Below, piece by piece: positions 34,363 to 42,934 of a stretch of 47,553 bases of DNA (positions are counted from its first letter, which is position 1; each line of letters opens with the position of its first letter). Below the pieces are notes generated by a model, which saw only the letters and a program-made list of their open reading frames with translations, was not told where the DNA came from and did no database searches. The stretch is from Pseudomonadota bacterium (GTDB taxonomy: Bacteria > Pseudomonadota > Gammaproteobacteria > Burkholderiales > Ferrovaceae): assembly GCA_021796835.1 (NCBI GenBank), contig JAKABO010000016.1:1-47553 (forward strand), written 5' to 3'. Made by a program: the position numbers and the translations under genes.

Positions 34363-35658
34363 ATGTCCGTGGTGGGCGAAGAGAGGATCATTTCCGTGGT
34401 CGGCCTGGGTTATGTGGGCTTGCCCGTGGCCGTAGCCTTTGGCAAGGTACGCCGAACCATCGGCTTTGACATCAATCCGGTGCGCATCAGGGAACTGTGC
34501 GCCGGCTATGACCGGACGGGAGAAGTGGAAGAAGGAGACCTCGAGAAAGCGGACATCCTGTACACCGACCAGATCGACCAGCTCCAGTTGGCCAATTTTC
34601 ATATCGTCGCCGTCCCAACCCCCGTCAACGATGCCAACCAACCCGACCTCTCCCCCATGTTGAAGGCCTCGGGAACCGTGGGAAGCGCCCTGAAGAAGGG
34701 AGATATCGTCGTTTATGAATCCACGGTCTACCCCGGAGTCACGGAAGAGGAATGCGTCCCCATCCTGGAAGCGAAATCCGGTCTGAAATGCGGGCTCGAC
34801 TTCAAGGTGGGTTATAGTCCCGAACGGATCAACCCTGGGGACAAGGAGCACACCTTTACCAAGATCAGGAAGGTGGTGTCCGGTCAGGATGCCGAAACCT
34901 GCGAAATCGTCGCCCGGGTCTATGAATCCGTGGTCACGGCAGGCGTCCACCGTGCGCCCTCCATCAAGGTGGCCGAGGCCGCCAAGGTCATCGAGAACAC
35001 GCAACGGGACCTGAATATCGCCTTGATGAATGAACTGTCCCTGATCTTCGACCTGATGAACATCGACACCAATGCCGTGCTGGAAGCCGCCGGAACCAAA
35101 TGGAACTTTCTCAAGTTCAAACCGGGCCTGGTGGGCGGTCACTGCATCGGGGTGGATCCTTATTACCTCACCCACAAGGCCGAAAAGTTAGGTTACATTC
35201 CCCAGGTCATCCTTTCCGGGCGACGCATCAACAATGGCATGGGAAAGTTCGTGGCCCAACGCTGCGTCAAGGAAATGGTCCATGCCGGGCACGTCATCTC
35301 GGGCAGTCGTGTCACTGTCCTGGGCCTCACCTTCAAGGAAAACTGTCCGGACCTGCGTAATTCCAAGGTCATCGATATCATCCATGAATTGCAGGATTAC
35401 GGAATCGAAGTGCAGATCCACGATCCCCTGGCGGATCCCCACGAGGCCGAAGCGGAATATGGCGTTTCCCTCACCCCCACCGCTGCCCTGAAACCTGCGG
35501 CAGCCGTCATTCTGGCCGTGGCCCACGATGAATACCGAACCCTCCAGGCCGAGGGAATACTGGCCCTGATGGGTGACTGCCCGGTCCTGATCGATGTCAA
35601 GGGTCTTTTTTCCCGTGACGACTTCTCTCACTCCAACCTGCGTCTCTGGCGGCTATGA
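34363..35658 (+). CDS. tviB: UDP-N-acetylhexosamine 6-dehydrogenase (TviB/WbpO-type)
   Basis: 431 residues. Oxidises UDP-GlcNAc or UDP-GalNAc twice at C6 with NAD to give the uronate. The Rossmann motif is VVGLGYVGLPVAVAFGKVR. VAVPTPVNDANQPDLSPM and VVYESTVYPGVTEE follow, then the catalytic region GLVGGHCIGVDPYYLTHKA with the active Cys and the VLGLTFKENCPDLRNSKV domain. Similarity to TviB/WbpO is strong over the whole length. ATG 34363 has AGGAGG. The stop overlaps the start of the next gene (ATGA), giving a dehydrogenase-epimerase pair as in Vi antigen synthesis. Confidence 0.92.
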   Translation: MSVVGEERIISVVGLGYVGLPVAVAFGKVRRTIGFDINPVRIRELCAGYDRTGEVEEGDLEKADILYTDQIDQLQLANFHIVAVPTPVNDANQPDLSPMLKASGTVGSALKKGDIVVYESTVYPGVTEEECVPILEAKSGLKCGLDFKVGYSPERINPGDKEHTFTKIRKVVSGQDAETCEIVARVYESVVTAGVHRAPSIKVAEAAKVIENTQRDLNIALMNELSLIFDLMNIDTNAVLEAAGTKWNFLKFKPGLVGGHCIGVDPYYLTHKAEKLGYIPQVILSGRRINNGMGKFVAQRCVKEMVHAGHVISGSRVTVLGLTFKENCPDLRNSKVIDIIHELQDYGIEVQIHDPLADPHEAEAEYGVSLTPTAALKPAAAVILAVAHDEYRTLQAEGILALMGDCPVLIDVKGLFSRDDFSHSNLRLWRL

Positions 35659-36683
35659 CCCCACACTACGACCTCGTTCAAAACAGACTCCAGGAAAACC
35701 CGCGCTGCTGGGCCATTACCGGCGTGGCGGGTTTCATCGGATCCAACCTGCTCGAAGCCCTGCTCCGACTGAACCAGACGGTCGTGGGACTGGATAACTT
35801 TTCAACCATCGACGACCGTAATCTGGAGCAGGTCCGGAAACTGGTCGGAGAATCCCGTTGGAAAAACTTCACTTTTTTCAAGGGAGACATCCGCCACCTC
35901 GACGATTGCCAGCGAGTCTGTGACGGGGCGGATATCGTGTTGCATCAGGCGGCCCTGGGCAGTGTTCCCCGTTCCATCGAGGACCCTCTGACCACTCATG
36001 CCAGCAACATCGACGGGTTCCTCAACATGCTGAGAACGGCGCAACTCGCGGGGATCGAACGCTTCATCTATGCCGCGTCGAGTTCCACCTACGGAGATCA
36101 TCCCGGACTTCCCAAGAAAGAGGAGATCATCGGCAATCCCCTCTCCCCTTATGCCGTCACGAAACTGGTCAATGAACTCTACGCACAGGTCTTTGACCGG
36201 GTCTATCGGTTCAAGGCCACCGGCCTGCGCTATTTCAATGTCTTCGGCCCCCGCCAGAATCCGGAAGGGGCCTATGCGGCCGTCATTCCCAGATGGTTCG
36301 GTGGATTGTTGAAAGGGAAACCGATCGACATCAATGGCGACGGGGAAACCAGCCGTGATTTCTGTTATGTCGATAATGTCGTTCAAGCCAATATTCTGGC
36401 GGCCTGTACGGAACGACCCGAAGCCCTGGGACAGGTCTACAACATTGCCTACGCCGAATCCACCACCCTCAACCAGTTGTATGCGCTGATCTGCGCCCAA
36501 CTGAAGCAGCGCACGCCGGACTGGGCGATACCCAGCCCCCGTTACCGCGATTTTCGGGCAGGAGATGTTCGCCATTCCCTGGCGGATATTCACAAAGCCC
36601 GGCAACTTCTGGGTTACGAACCCCGTTTCTCGGTCAGGGAAGGATTGGAAAAGGCCGCAGACTGGTACACGCACAATCTGTGA
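35655..36683 (+). CDS. tviC: UDP-N-acetylglucosamine 4-epimerase (TviC/WbpP-type)
   Basis: 342 residues, an SDR epimerase. ITGVAGFIGSNLLEALLRLN binds NAD; the catalytic residues are in ASSSTYGD and YAVTKLVNE. The N-terminal extension before the Rossmann fold and the GLRYFNVFGPRQNPEGAYAA, INGDGETSRDFCYVDN blocks are those of WbpP/TviC, which interconvert UDP-GlcNAc and UDP-GalNAc or their uronates. It overlaps the dehydrogenase by 4 bases. Together they should yield UDP-GalNAcA for a surface polymer. Confidence 0.92.
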   Translation: MTPHYDLVQNRLQENPRCWAITGVAGFIGSNLLEALLRLNQTVVGLDNFSTIDDRNLEQVRKLVGESRWKNFTFFKGDIRHLDDCQRVCDGADIVLHQAALGSVPRSIEDPLTTHASNIDGFLNMLRTAQLAGIERFIYAASSSTYGDHPGLPKKEEIIGNPLSPYAVTKLVNELYAQVFDRVYRFKATGLRYFNVFGPRQNPEGAYAAVIPRWFGGLLKGKPIDINGDGETSRDFCYVDNVVQANILAACTERPEALGQVYNIAYAESTTLNQLYALICAQLKQRTPDWAIPSPRYRDFRAGDVRHSLADIHKARQLLGYEPRFSVREGLEKAADWYTHNL

Positions 36684-36704
36684 GTTCGCGTTCACCCGCC
36701 CATC

Positions 36705-37949
36705 ATGAGTAAACCCGTCCATCACCCTGCCTGTTTCGCCATGGGGTCGGGCAACGCCCTGTCCATCGGTGGAATCGACCTCCCGCGCCTGGCCCATCAG
36801 GTCGGCCAGACCCCCTTCTTCGCCTATGACCGCACCCGGATTTTCAACCGTGTGCAACACTTGCGGTCCGTGCTGCCCGAAGGAATCCACCTGCACTATG
36901 CCATCAAGGCCAATCCCATGCCAGCCGTGGTACAGTTTCTTGCCACCCAGGTGGACGGTCTGGATGTAGCCTCCGGAGGAGAATTGAGCGTGGCGCTGGA
37001 TACCCGGACCCCGCGCGCCCAGATCAGTTTTGCCGGTCCCGGCAAATCCGCCCACGACCTTCTGATGGCCATGGCCGCAGATGTCGTGCTCAACCTGGAG
37101 TCCGAAGGAGAACTGGCAACGGTCCTCTCCCTGTGTGAACGGCATGGCTACCGCCCCAAGGTGGCCATCCGGGTCAACCCGGATTTTGAGTTACGGGGCT
37201 CCGGTATGCGCATGGGCGGTGGCGCCAAACCCTTTGGTGTGGATGTGGAACGGGTCCCCGCCATGGTCCGCCGCATCCTGGCCTCCGACCTGTCTTTTCA
37301 GGGCTTCCATATTTTTAGCGGGTCACAGAGTCTCAAGGCGGACGCACTCATCGAGGCCCAGAAAAACACCGTGGACCTGGCCATTCGTCTGGTGCAGGAC
37401 AGCGGATGTCCCCTCCCCACCCTGAATCTGGGCGGAGGCTTCGGGATCCCCTATTTTCCCGGGGAAGCCCCTCTGGAACTCGAGCGGGTCGGAGAAGCCT
37501 TGCAGCACCTGTTGCCGCACCTGCGACGGCAATTGCCCGACACCCAACCCGTCATCGAACTGGGCCGCTACCTCGTCGGCGAAGCAGGGGTGTATGTGTG
37601 CCGCATCCTCGACCGCAAAGTTTCCCGGGGCCAGACCTTCCTCATCACCGATGGGGGGTTACACCACCACCTGGCGGCATCCGGAAATTTTGGGCAGGTC
37701 ATCCGCAAGAATTATCCGGTATCCATCGTCACCCGCAAACACTCCCCAGCCCTGGAAGAAGTTTCGGTGGTAGGCCCCCTGTGTACCCCGCTCGATCTCC
37801 TGGCTGACAAAATGACTCTGCCCCAGGCCGAAGTGGGTGACCTGGTGGTGATCCACCAGTCCGGCGCCTATGGCCCGAGCGCCAGCCCTGCGGCCTTTCT
37901 GGGACACCCTCCGGCCCGTGAAGCATTGATCGGAGACGTGTGGCCATGA
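36705..37949 (+). CDS. PLP-dependent decarboxylase, exosortase A system-associated type
   Basis: 414 residues with the fold of diaminopimelate/ornithine decarboxylases. The PLP lysine lies in LHYAIKANPMPAVV near residue 68. HIFSGSQ and LGGGFGIPYFPGE bind phosphate, and ELGRYLVGEAG and GPLCTPLDLLA complete the active site across the dimer. The N-terminal stretch and the HIFSG variant (HIGS in true LysA) match the subfamily found in exosortase-A/EPS clusters (TIGR03099). No exosortase gene is in the window. It follows the epimerase by 21 bases and overlaps the next gene in ATGA. The substrate is unknown. Confidence 0.88.
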   Translation: MSKPVHHPACFAMGSGNALSIGGIDLPRLAHQVGQTPFFAYDRTRIFNRVQHLRSVLPEGIHLHYAIKANPMPAVVQFLATQVDGLDVASGGELSVALDTRTPRAQISFAGPGKSAHDLLMAMAADVVLNLESEGELATVLSLCERHGYRPKVAIRVNPDFELRGSGMRMGGGAKPFGVDVERVPAMVRRILASDLSFQGFHIFSGSQSLKADALIEAQKNTVDLAIRLVQDSGCPLPTLNLGGGFGIPYFPGEAPLELERVGEALQHLLPHLRRQLPDTQPVIELGRYLVGEAGVYVCRILDRKVSRGQTFLITDGGLHHHLAASGNFGQVIRKNYPVSIVTRKHSPALEEVSVVGPLCTPLDLLADKMTLPQAEVGDLVVIHQSGAYGPSASPAAFLGHPPAREALIGDVWP

Positions 37950-39619
37950 CCGCGCCGGCACTGTTTTTTGGCCATCCGCGCTTTCAGGAACCGGACCTGA
38001 CCGAAATTCTCCGCACCCAGGGGCCGGAGAGCGCCTGGCGCGAAGCCTTTCGCCGCCATGGCCCCCAGGCCCCCAATCAGGTTCAGGGAGATTTTGCCGT
38101 GGCTTTTTCACCGGCGCCGGGCAAGATATTCATGGCCGTGGATCGCTTCGCTCGCCATTCATTGTGCTACCGCATCGAAGATGCCTCGACTCTCCTGGTG
38201 GCCGCGCGCGCCGATGAAGTCGCCGCATCGCCTTTGTCGATAGACATGCAGGCCATTCATGACTACTTTCATTTTCACGTCATTCCCGCGCCTCGCACCA
38301 TCTTTCAGCAGGTGCTGCGCCTCCCTGCCGCGCATTACGGTTTGTTCCAGAAGGAACAACTCACGGTCGCCCCCTACTGGGTACCCCGCTTCACCTCAGC
38401 CGACCCCGCCGACTTCTCCGCCTTGAAGGAAGAGTTTCTGGACATTCTGCACAGTTCGGTTCAAAGCCAGTGCCATGACAGCGGCCAGACCGGTTGTTTT
38501 CTGAGCGGGGGGACCGACAGTTCCACCGTAGCCGGGGTATTGAGCCGGCACCTCGGGGAAGGCGTGCCCACCTACTCCATCGGCTTCGATGCGGAAGGGT
38601 ACGATGAAATGGCCTACGCGCGCATCGCCGCCCGTCATTTCAAAACACGGCACCACGAGTATTACGTCACCCCGGAAGATCTGGTCCAGGGAATTCCGCG
38701 CGTCGCGGCCTACTACGACCAGCCCTTTGGCAATTCTTCCGCCCTGCCCGGCTTCTACTGTGCCCAACAGGCCCGACAGGACGGGATACAACGATTGCTG
38801 GCAGGAGATGGCGGGGATGAATTATTCGGGGGGAACAGCCGGTATGCCAAACAGAAACTGTTTCACGCCTATACCCGCCTGCCTTCCGCTCTGCGCCGGG
38901 GTTTGCTCGAACCCCTGGCCCCCCTTTTCAATCGACTTCCTCTGGTACGAAAACTGGGCAGTTATATCGACCAGGCCAGGATCCCCATGCCGGACCGGAT
39001 CACAGCCTACGGGCTTCTGGAACAGATTGGCACGGAGAACATTTTTTCCGAACAGATTTTCTCCCAGTTTTCACCGCTGGCTTCCCGAACGCTGGAGCGG
39101 ACGGTTTGGCGGGAAACCGGGGAAGCGGATTTCGTGAACCAGATGCTGGCCTATGACTGGCGCTTCACCCTGGCTGAAAACGACTTGCCCAAGGTCTGCG
39201 GGACCTCGGCCCTGGCGGGGATCGAGGTGGGTTTTCCCCTGCTGGACGAACGATTGGTGGATTTTTCCCTGAAACTCCCGCCCCATTACAAGGTCAACGG
39301 TCTCAAACTGCGCTGGTTTTTCAAGGAGGCTTTGCGGGGCTTTCTGCCGGACGAAATCATCACCAAGCAAAAGCACGGCTTCGGTCTTCCCTTCGGGGTA
39401 TGGGTGCTGCGTCATCCCCCCCTGCATCGGCTGGCCGAATCCTCCCTGCAGCAACTGGCCGAACGGGGGCTGATTCGACCTGCCTTCGTGGACCGGCTGC
39501 TCCAGCAGTATCTGCCCGCTCATCCGGGGTTCTACGGGGAAATGGTGTGGATTCTCCTCATGCTGGAACAATGGTTCCAGGCCCACGCCAACCACTACCA
39601 GTTCACCCCCTCGGACTGA
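37946..39619 (+). CDS. Asparagine synthase-like protein without the glutaminase cysteine
   Basis: 557 residues. The C-terminal ATP-pyrophosphatase domain is complete: the PP-loop is FLSGGTDSSTVAG near residue 185, followed by LAGDGGDELFGGN and KQKHGFGLPFGVW, as in AsnB. The N-terminal part keeps the glutaminase core strands (GDFAVAF, AVDRFARHSLCY), but the chain starts with MTAPALFFGHPRFQ in place of MCGI, so the nucleophilic Cys2 is absent. It cannot use glutamine in the usual way. It may take ammonia or another amine, perhaps the product of the decarboxylase whose stop codon it overlaps (ATGA). Such amidotransferase-like genes accompany exosortase/EPS clusters. GTG 37940 is an alternative start. 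Confidence 0.88.
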   Translation: MTAPALFFGHPRFQEPDLTEILRTQGPESAWREAFRRHGPQAPNQVQGDFAVAFSPAPGKIFMAVDRFARHSLCYRIEDASTLLVAARADEVAASPLSIDMQAIHDYFHFHVIPAPRTIFQQVLRLPAAHYGLFQKEQLTVAPYWVPRFTSADPADFSALKEEFLDILHSSVQSQCHDSGQTGCFLSGGTDSSTVAGVLSRHLGEGVPTYSIGFDAEGYDEMAYARIAARHFKTRHHEYYVTPEDLVQGIPRVAAYYDQPFGNSSALPGFYCAQQARQDGIQRLLAGDGGDELFGGNSRYAKQKLFHAYTRLPSALRRGLLEPLAPLFNRLPLVRKLGSYIDQARIPMPDRITAYGLLEQIGTENIFSEQIFSQFSPLASRTLERTVWRETGEADFVNQMLAYDWRFTLAENDLPKVCGTSALAGIEVGFPLLDERLVDFSLKLPPHYKVNGLKLRWFFKEALRGFLPDEIITKQKHGFGLPFGVWVLRHPPLHRLAESSLQQLAERGLIRPAFVDRLLQQYLPAHPGFYGEMVWILLMLEQWFQAHANHYQFTPSD

Positions 39620-39626
39620 GAATCGA

Positions 39627-40070
39627 TCAGTGCGGCGCGCCTGGCGGTGCGGCAGGAACGGTACGCCAGGGTTCGGGGCAGTTCTGCACGTAGGGGTAGT
39701 AGCCCTTGGCAGAGGCGCAGTAATACCAACTGTTGGCGGCCGTTTGCTGACGCTGTCCCGGAGGCGGTGGCGCCATGGACTGGGAAGATTGTTGTCGCGG
39801 CGGTTGCGCCTGAGGGGGAGAGGAATAAACCACCGGTTGCTGCTGAACCACCACGGGGGGTGCTGCGTAAACGACCGGCGCAGGATAGTAGGGATAGGGA
39901 TAAACGCGATAGGGATTGGCCAATTCCGCCCCTACCAGGGCACCGGTCGCCAGCCCCATCATTCCCCAACCCCAACCCCAGCCGCGATCCGCCTGCGCGG
40001 GTCCCGCCCCCAGGACAGCCCACACCCCCAATCCCAGAAGGACCATTCGTATCGGTTTCACTCTCATCAT
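39627..40070 (-). CDS. Small secreted Tyr/Pro/Gln-rich protein
   Basis: 147 residues. The N-terminus MMRVKPIRMVLLGLGVWAVL and GAGPAQA form a signal peptide. A glycine/tryptophan stretch with a short hydrophobic segment follows (GWGWGWGMMGLATGALVGAE), then low-complexity YPYPYYPAPVV and PPPPGQRQQ. It ends with WYYCASAKGYYPYVQNCPEP, two Cys framing a Tyr-rich turn, a C-terminal motif shared by many small secreted proteobacterial proteins without assigned function. ATG 40070 has GGAG upstream. It is convergent with the asparagine synthase-like gene. Confidence 0.85.
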   Translation of the reverse strand: MMRVKPIRMVLLGLGVWAVLGAGPAQADRGWGWGWGMMGLATGALVGAELANPYRVYPYPYYPAPVVYAAPPVVVQQQPVVYSSPPQAQPPRQQSSQSMAPPPPGQRQQTAANSWYYCASAKGYYPYVQNCPEPWRTVPAAPPGAPH

Positions 40071-40233
40071 GGAATCTCTCCCCCATAAACCCAACGCCCA
40101 TCGAGCCGGTGGACTCGATGAATGTCCAGAAGTTCCTGCCCCCCGCTGCATCGAAGGGCCTTGTCAAATTCGTACGAACGCATACAATGTACCCTACGCT
40201 TCCGATTTTACTCCGATCTCACAAGGATGATCC

Positions 40234-40839
40234 ATGAAACTCTATTTCAGCCCCGGGGCCTGTTCCCTTTCCCCGCACATCGTGCTGCGCGAACTCGGTT
40301 TGCCCTTCGATCTGGTCAAGGTCAACCTGCGCTCCAAACAACTGAGTGACGGTTCCGACTTCTGCGCGATCAACCCCAAGGGGTATGTTCCGCTGCTGAT
40401 TCTGGACGATGGAACGAAACTCACCGAAGGCCCGGCCATCGTTCAGTATCTGGCGGACCTCCGGCCCGAATCGGGTCTGGCCCCCGCCAATGGAACCCTG
40501 CCGCGTTATCAACTGCAGTCCTGGCTCAACTTCATTTCCACGGAACTGCACAAGCAATTCAGTCCGCTCTTCAATCCCACGTTCCCGGACACGGTCAAGG
40601 ACTTCCAGAAAGAGCGTCTGGCCCTGCGCTTCGATCAACTCAGCGACACCCTGAAAACCCAGGAGTACCTCATGCCGGGTGGATTCACTGTCGCCGATGC
40701 CTATTTGTTCACCGTCCTGGGATGGGCCCATCCCATGGGCATTTCTCTGGAACGTTGGCCCGAACTCCAGGCCTATCTGGCGCGGATTCAGTCCCGACCC
40801 TCGGTTCAGGCGGCCCAGCAGGCAGAAAAAACCCTTTGA
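40234..40839 (+). CDS. gst: Glutathione S-transferase
   Basis: 201 residues, the full length of beta-class bacterial GSTs. The thioredoxin-like N-domain MKLYFSPGACSLSPHIVLRE contains the active-site Cys10 typical of the beta class and the glutathione contact NPKGYVPLL. TEGPAIVQYLAD follows. The helical C-domain has GGFTVADAYLFTVLGW. It should conjugate glutathione to electrophiles. ATG 40234 has AAGGA upstream. It is convergent with the LysR gene of the efflux operon, which would fit a stress-detoxification group. Confidence 0.93.
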   Translation: MKLYFSPGACSLSPHIVLRELGLPFDLVKVNLRSKQLSDGSDFCAINPKGYVPLLILDDGTKLTEGPAIVQYLADLRPESGLAPANGTLPRYQLQSWLNFISTELHKQFSPLFNPTFPDTVKDFQKERLALRFDQLSDTLKTQEYLMPGGFTVADAYLFTVLGWAHPMGISLERWPELQAYLARIQSRPSVQAAQQAEKTL

Positions 40840-40875
40840 CATCCCAACACGGTTTTCTCCGCGCCTGAGGTGTTC

Positions 40876-41772
40876 TCATCCATGAAGATGATCTTTCAGA
40901 AACTGGATGAAGGCGCGCAGAGGCGCGGACAGTTGGTGTCGCCCCGCATAGTAGAGGTAATAACTGTGAGAGGGGGGTGACCAGTCGGTCAATATAGGCA
41001 CCAGCAGACCGGTACGGATCTCTTCCTCGACATAGGCCTCCACCACATACCCGATCCCGATCCCATCTTTCGCCGCTTTGACCATCAGATCGACATCATT
41101 CACGATCAGAGGGCCATCCACCGCAATTTCAATTTTCTGCGCCGACTTTTCGAATTCCCACAGCATCACCTGCTGATTGGGCAAACGATAACGAATGCAG
41201 GCATGGTTTTGCAATTCCTGCGGCGAAGTGGGCACCGGGTGACGCGCCAGGTAATCCGGTGCTGCCACGGCCATGATGCGCGAGGGCAGGCTGGCCCGTA
41301 CCTGCAACATGTCGTGGGCGATGCGCCGGCCATAGCGAATCCCCGCATCGAAGCGTCCCACCACCAGTTCGCTGGTGGTATTGTCGACGGTGATATCCAG
41401 TTGAATGGCCGGATATCTGGTCAGGAATTCCCTCAACAACGGAGCCAGAATCAACTGGGCAGGAACGGTCGACACGCTGAGGCGCAGCGTGCCCATGGGG
41501 GTGTCACGAAAATCGTTGAGGGATTCCACGGCCTCAGAAAGGGCCTCGAAGGCAGGGCGAATCCGGTCCAGCAGGCGTTCCCCCGCTTCTGTCATCGAAA
41601 GACGGCGGGTCGTACGGTGCAACAGACGGACCCCGAGACGGGCCTCGAGCACACGGATCACCTGGCTCAAGGTTGAGGGCGCCATCTCCAGGGTAGCCGC
41701 CGCGCGGGCAAAACTTCCCTGTTCGACGATCATCATGAATGCCTTCAATTCCGCAAACTCACTGCCACGCAT
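40876..41772 (-). CDS. LysR-family transcriptional regulator of the efflux operon
   Basis: 298 residues. The winged helix-turn-helix covers residues about 6-65 (FMMIVEQGSFARAAATLEMA, PSTLSQVIRVLEARLGVRLL, HRTTRRLSMTEAGE). A two-lobed ligand-binding domain of the group active on small aromatic or toxic compounds follows (LRLSVSTVPAQLILAPLL, YGRRIAHDMLQVRASLPS). It is divergent from the HlyD-MFS-NodT operon with a dyad between them, so it most likely controls that operon and itself. The effector is unknown. TATAAT overlaps the start codon, which makes the LysR promoter hard to place. Confidence 0.93.
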   Translation of the reverse strand: MRGSEFAELKAFMMIVEQGSFARAAATLEMAPSTLSQVIRVLEARLGVRLLHRTTRRLSMTEAGERLLDRIRPAFEALSEAVESLNDFRDTPMGTLRLSVSTVPAQLILAPLLREFLTRYPAIQLDITVDNTTSELVVGRFDAGIRYGRRIAHDMLQVRASLPSRIMAVAAPDYLARHPVPTSPQELQNHACIRYRLPNQQVMLWEFEKSAQKIEIAVDGPLIVNDVDLMVKAAKDGIGIGYVVEAYVEEEIRTGLLVPILTDWSPPSHSYYLYYAGRHQLSAPLRAFIQFLKDHLHG

Positions 41773-41790
41773 TATATTGTATTCCCACAG

Positions 41791-41830
41791 AGTGTATTCG
41801 GATTATGCGTCTTTATCCGGATAATACACT
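41791..41830. promoter_or_regulatory. Operator-like inverted repeat between lysR and the efflux operon
   Basis: AGTGTATTCGGAT (41791-41803) faces ATCCGGATAATACACT (41815-41830). The outer arms AGTGTATT/AATACACT are perfect and the inner GGAT/ATCC pair is slightly offset. A possible promoter for the efflux operon overlaps its right arm: TTATCC 41813, spacer 16, TAGACT 41835. Position and symmetry fit a LysR binding site. Confidence 0.55.
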
Positions 41831-41899
41831 GGCCTAGACTGTCCTGCTGAGGAAACGAAACCTCCCTGTTGACTGAAAAGTGTGATCCTGGAGTTCTCC

Positions 41900-42934
41900 A
41901 TGAATGACGAGAGCGGGGGCCAGAACTGGCTCAAGCGTTACCGAAAGCCCTTATTGGCGGCAGGCCCCCTGCTCCTTCTGATGGTTGCCGGGTTCCTGTA
42001 TTTGAAAAATCTGAACCGGGTTTCCACGGATGATGCCTATGTCGTCGCCGCGCGCACGGACATCAGCGCCAATGTGGCCGGTCGGGTCGTCAAAATTCTG
42101 GTCAGGGACAATCAGTTCGTGCAGGCCGGGGAAGTCCTGTTCAGACTCGATGAACGGGATTTTGCGCTGAGTGTGGCAGAGGCCAGGGCGCGATTGGCCA
42201 ATGAAAGACTCCAGGTGAGTTCGTTGAAGGCATCCTATCGGCAACATCAGGCAGAGGTCGCGGCCACCAGGGAAACCCTGGCCTATCAGGAGAACGAACT
42301 AGATCGACAACGACGTCTGGTCGCCCAGGGGGTTTCTTCCCAGGCGCAACTGGATCAGGCCCGACATGCCTACCTTCAGGCCACGCAGAAATTGCAGGCG
42401 GCACAACAGGAACGGGAAAACATACTGGCTGCCCTGAACTACCACCCCGACCGGAACGTCGCTGACCACCCGGCGGTACAACAGGCGCAAGCCGTGCTCG
42501 ACAAGGCCCTGCTCGATCTGTCCTACACGGTGGTGAAGGCCCCCCAGACAGGGATCGTTTCCAAGGTGGAACAATTGCAGGTGGGCGACTATGTGACGGT
42601 GTCAACCCCGCTGTTCGCCCTGCTCTCCAGACAAGACAGATGGATCGAGGCCAACTTCAAGGAAACGGACCTGACCCACCTTCGTCCGGGTCAACCGGCG
42701 ACGGTGGAAATCGATGCATTTCCCGGCCGGACCTTCCACGGACATGTTCAAAGTCTGAGCCCAGGCACAGGGTCCAGTTTTTCCCTGCTGCCCCCGGAAA
42801 ACGCCACCGGTAACTGGGTCAAGGTCGTACAACGCCTGCCCGTTCGCATCAGCCTTGAGAATGAGGACTCTGACCAACCCCTTTCGGCAGGTCTGAGCGC
42901 CGTCGTGGTGGTGGACATCGGTCATGACCACTGA
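41900..42934 (+). CDS. emrA: HlyD/EmrA-type periplasmic adaptor
   Basis: 344 residues. One N-terminal membrane anchor (PLLAAGPLLLLMVAGFLYL), then a biotinyl-lipoyl-like half (VSTDDAYVVAARTDISANVA, GRVVKILVRDNQFVQAGEVL). A coiled-coil hairpin of about 90 residues (ARARLANERLQVSSLKASYR to AQQEREN) comes next, then the second lipoyl half and beta barrel (VKAPQTGIVSKVEQLQVGDY, WIEANFKETDLTHLRPGQPA). It bridges the MFS pump and the outer-membrane channel. I chose ATG 41900, which has CTGGAG 6 bases upstream, over GTG 41882. It overlaps the MFS gene by 11 bases. Confidence 0.93.
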   Translation: MNDESGGQNWLKRYRKPLLAAGPLLLLMVAGFLYLKNLNRVSTDDAYVVAARTDISANVAGRVVKILVRDNQFVQAGEVLFRLDERDFALSVAEARARLANERLQVSSLKASYRQHQAEVAATRETLAYQENELDRQRRLVAQGVSSQAQLDQARHAYLQATQKLQAAQQERENILAALNYHPDRNVADHPAVQQAQAVLDKALLDLSYTVVKAPQTGIVSKVEQLQVGDYVTVSTPLFALLSRQDRWIEANFKETDLTHLRPGQPATVEIDAFPGRTFHGHVQSLSPGTGSSFSLLPPENATGNWVKVVQRLPVRISLENEDSDQPLSAGLSAVVVVDIGHDH

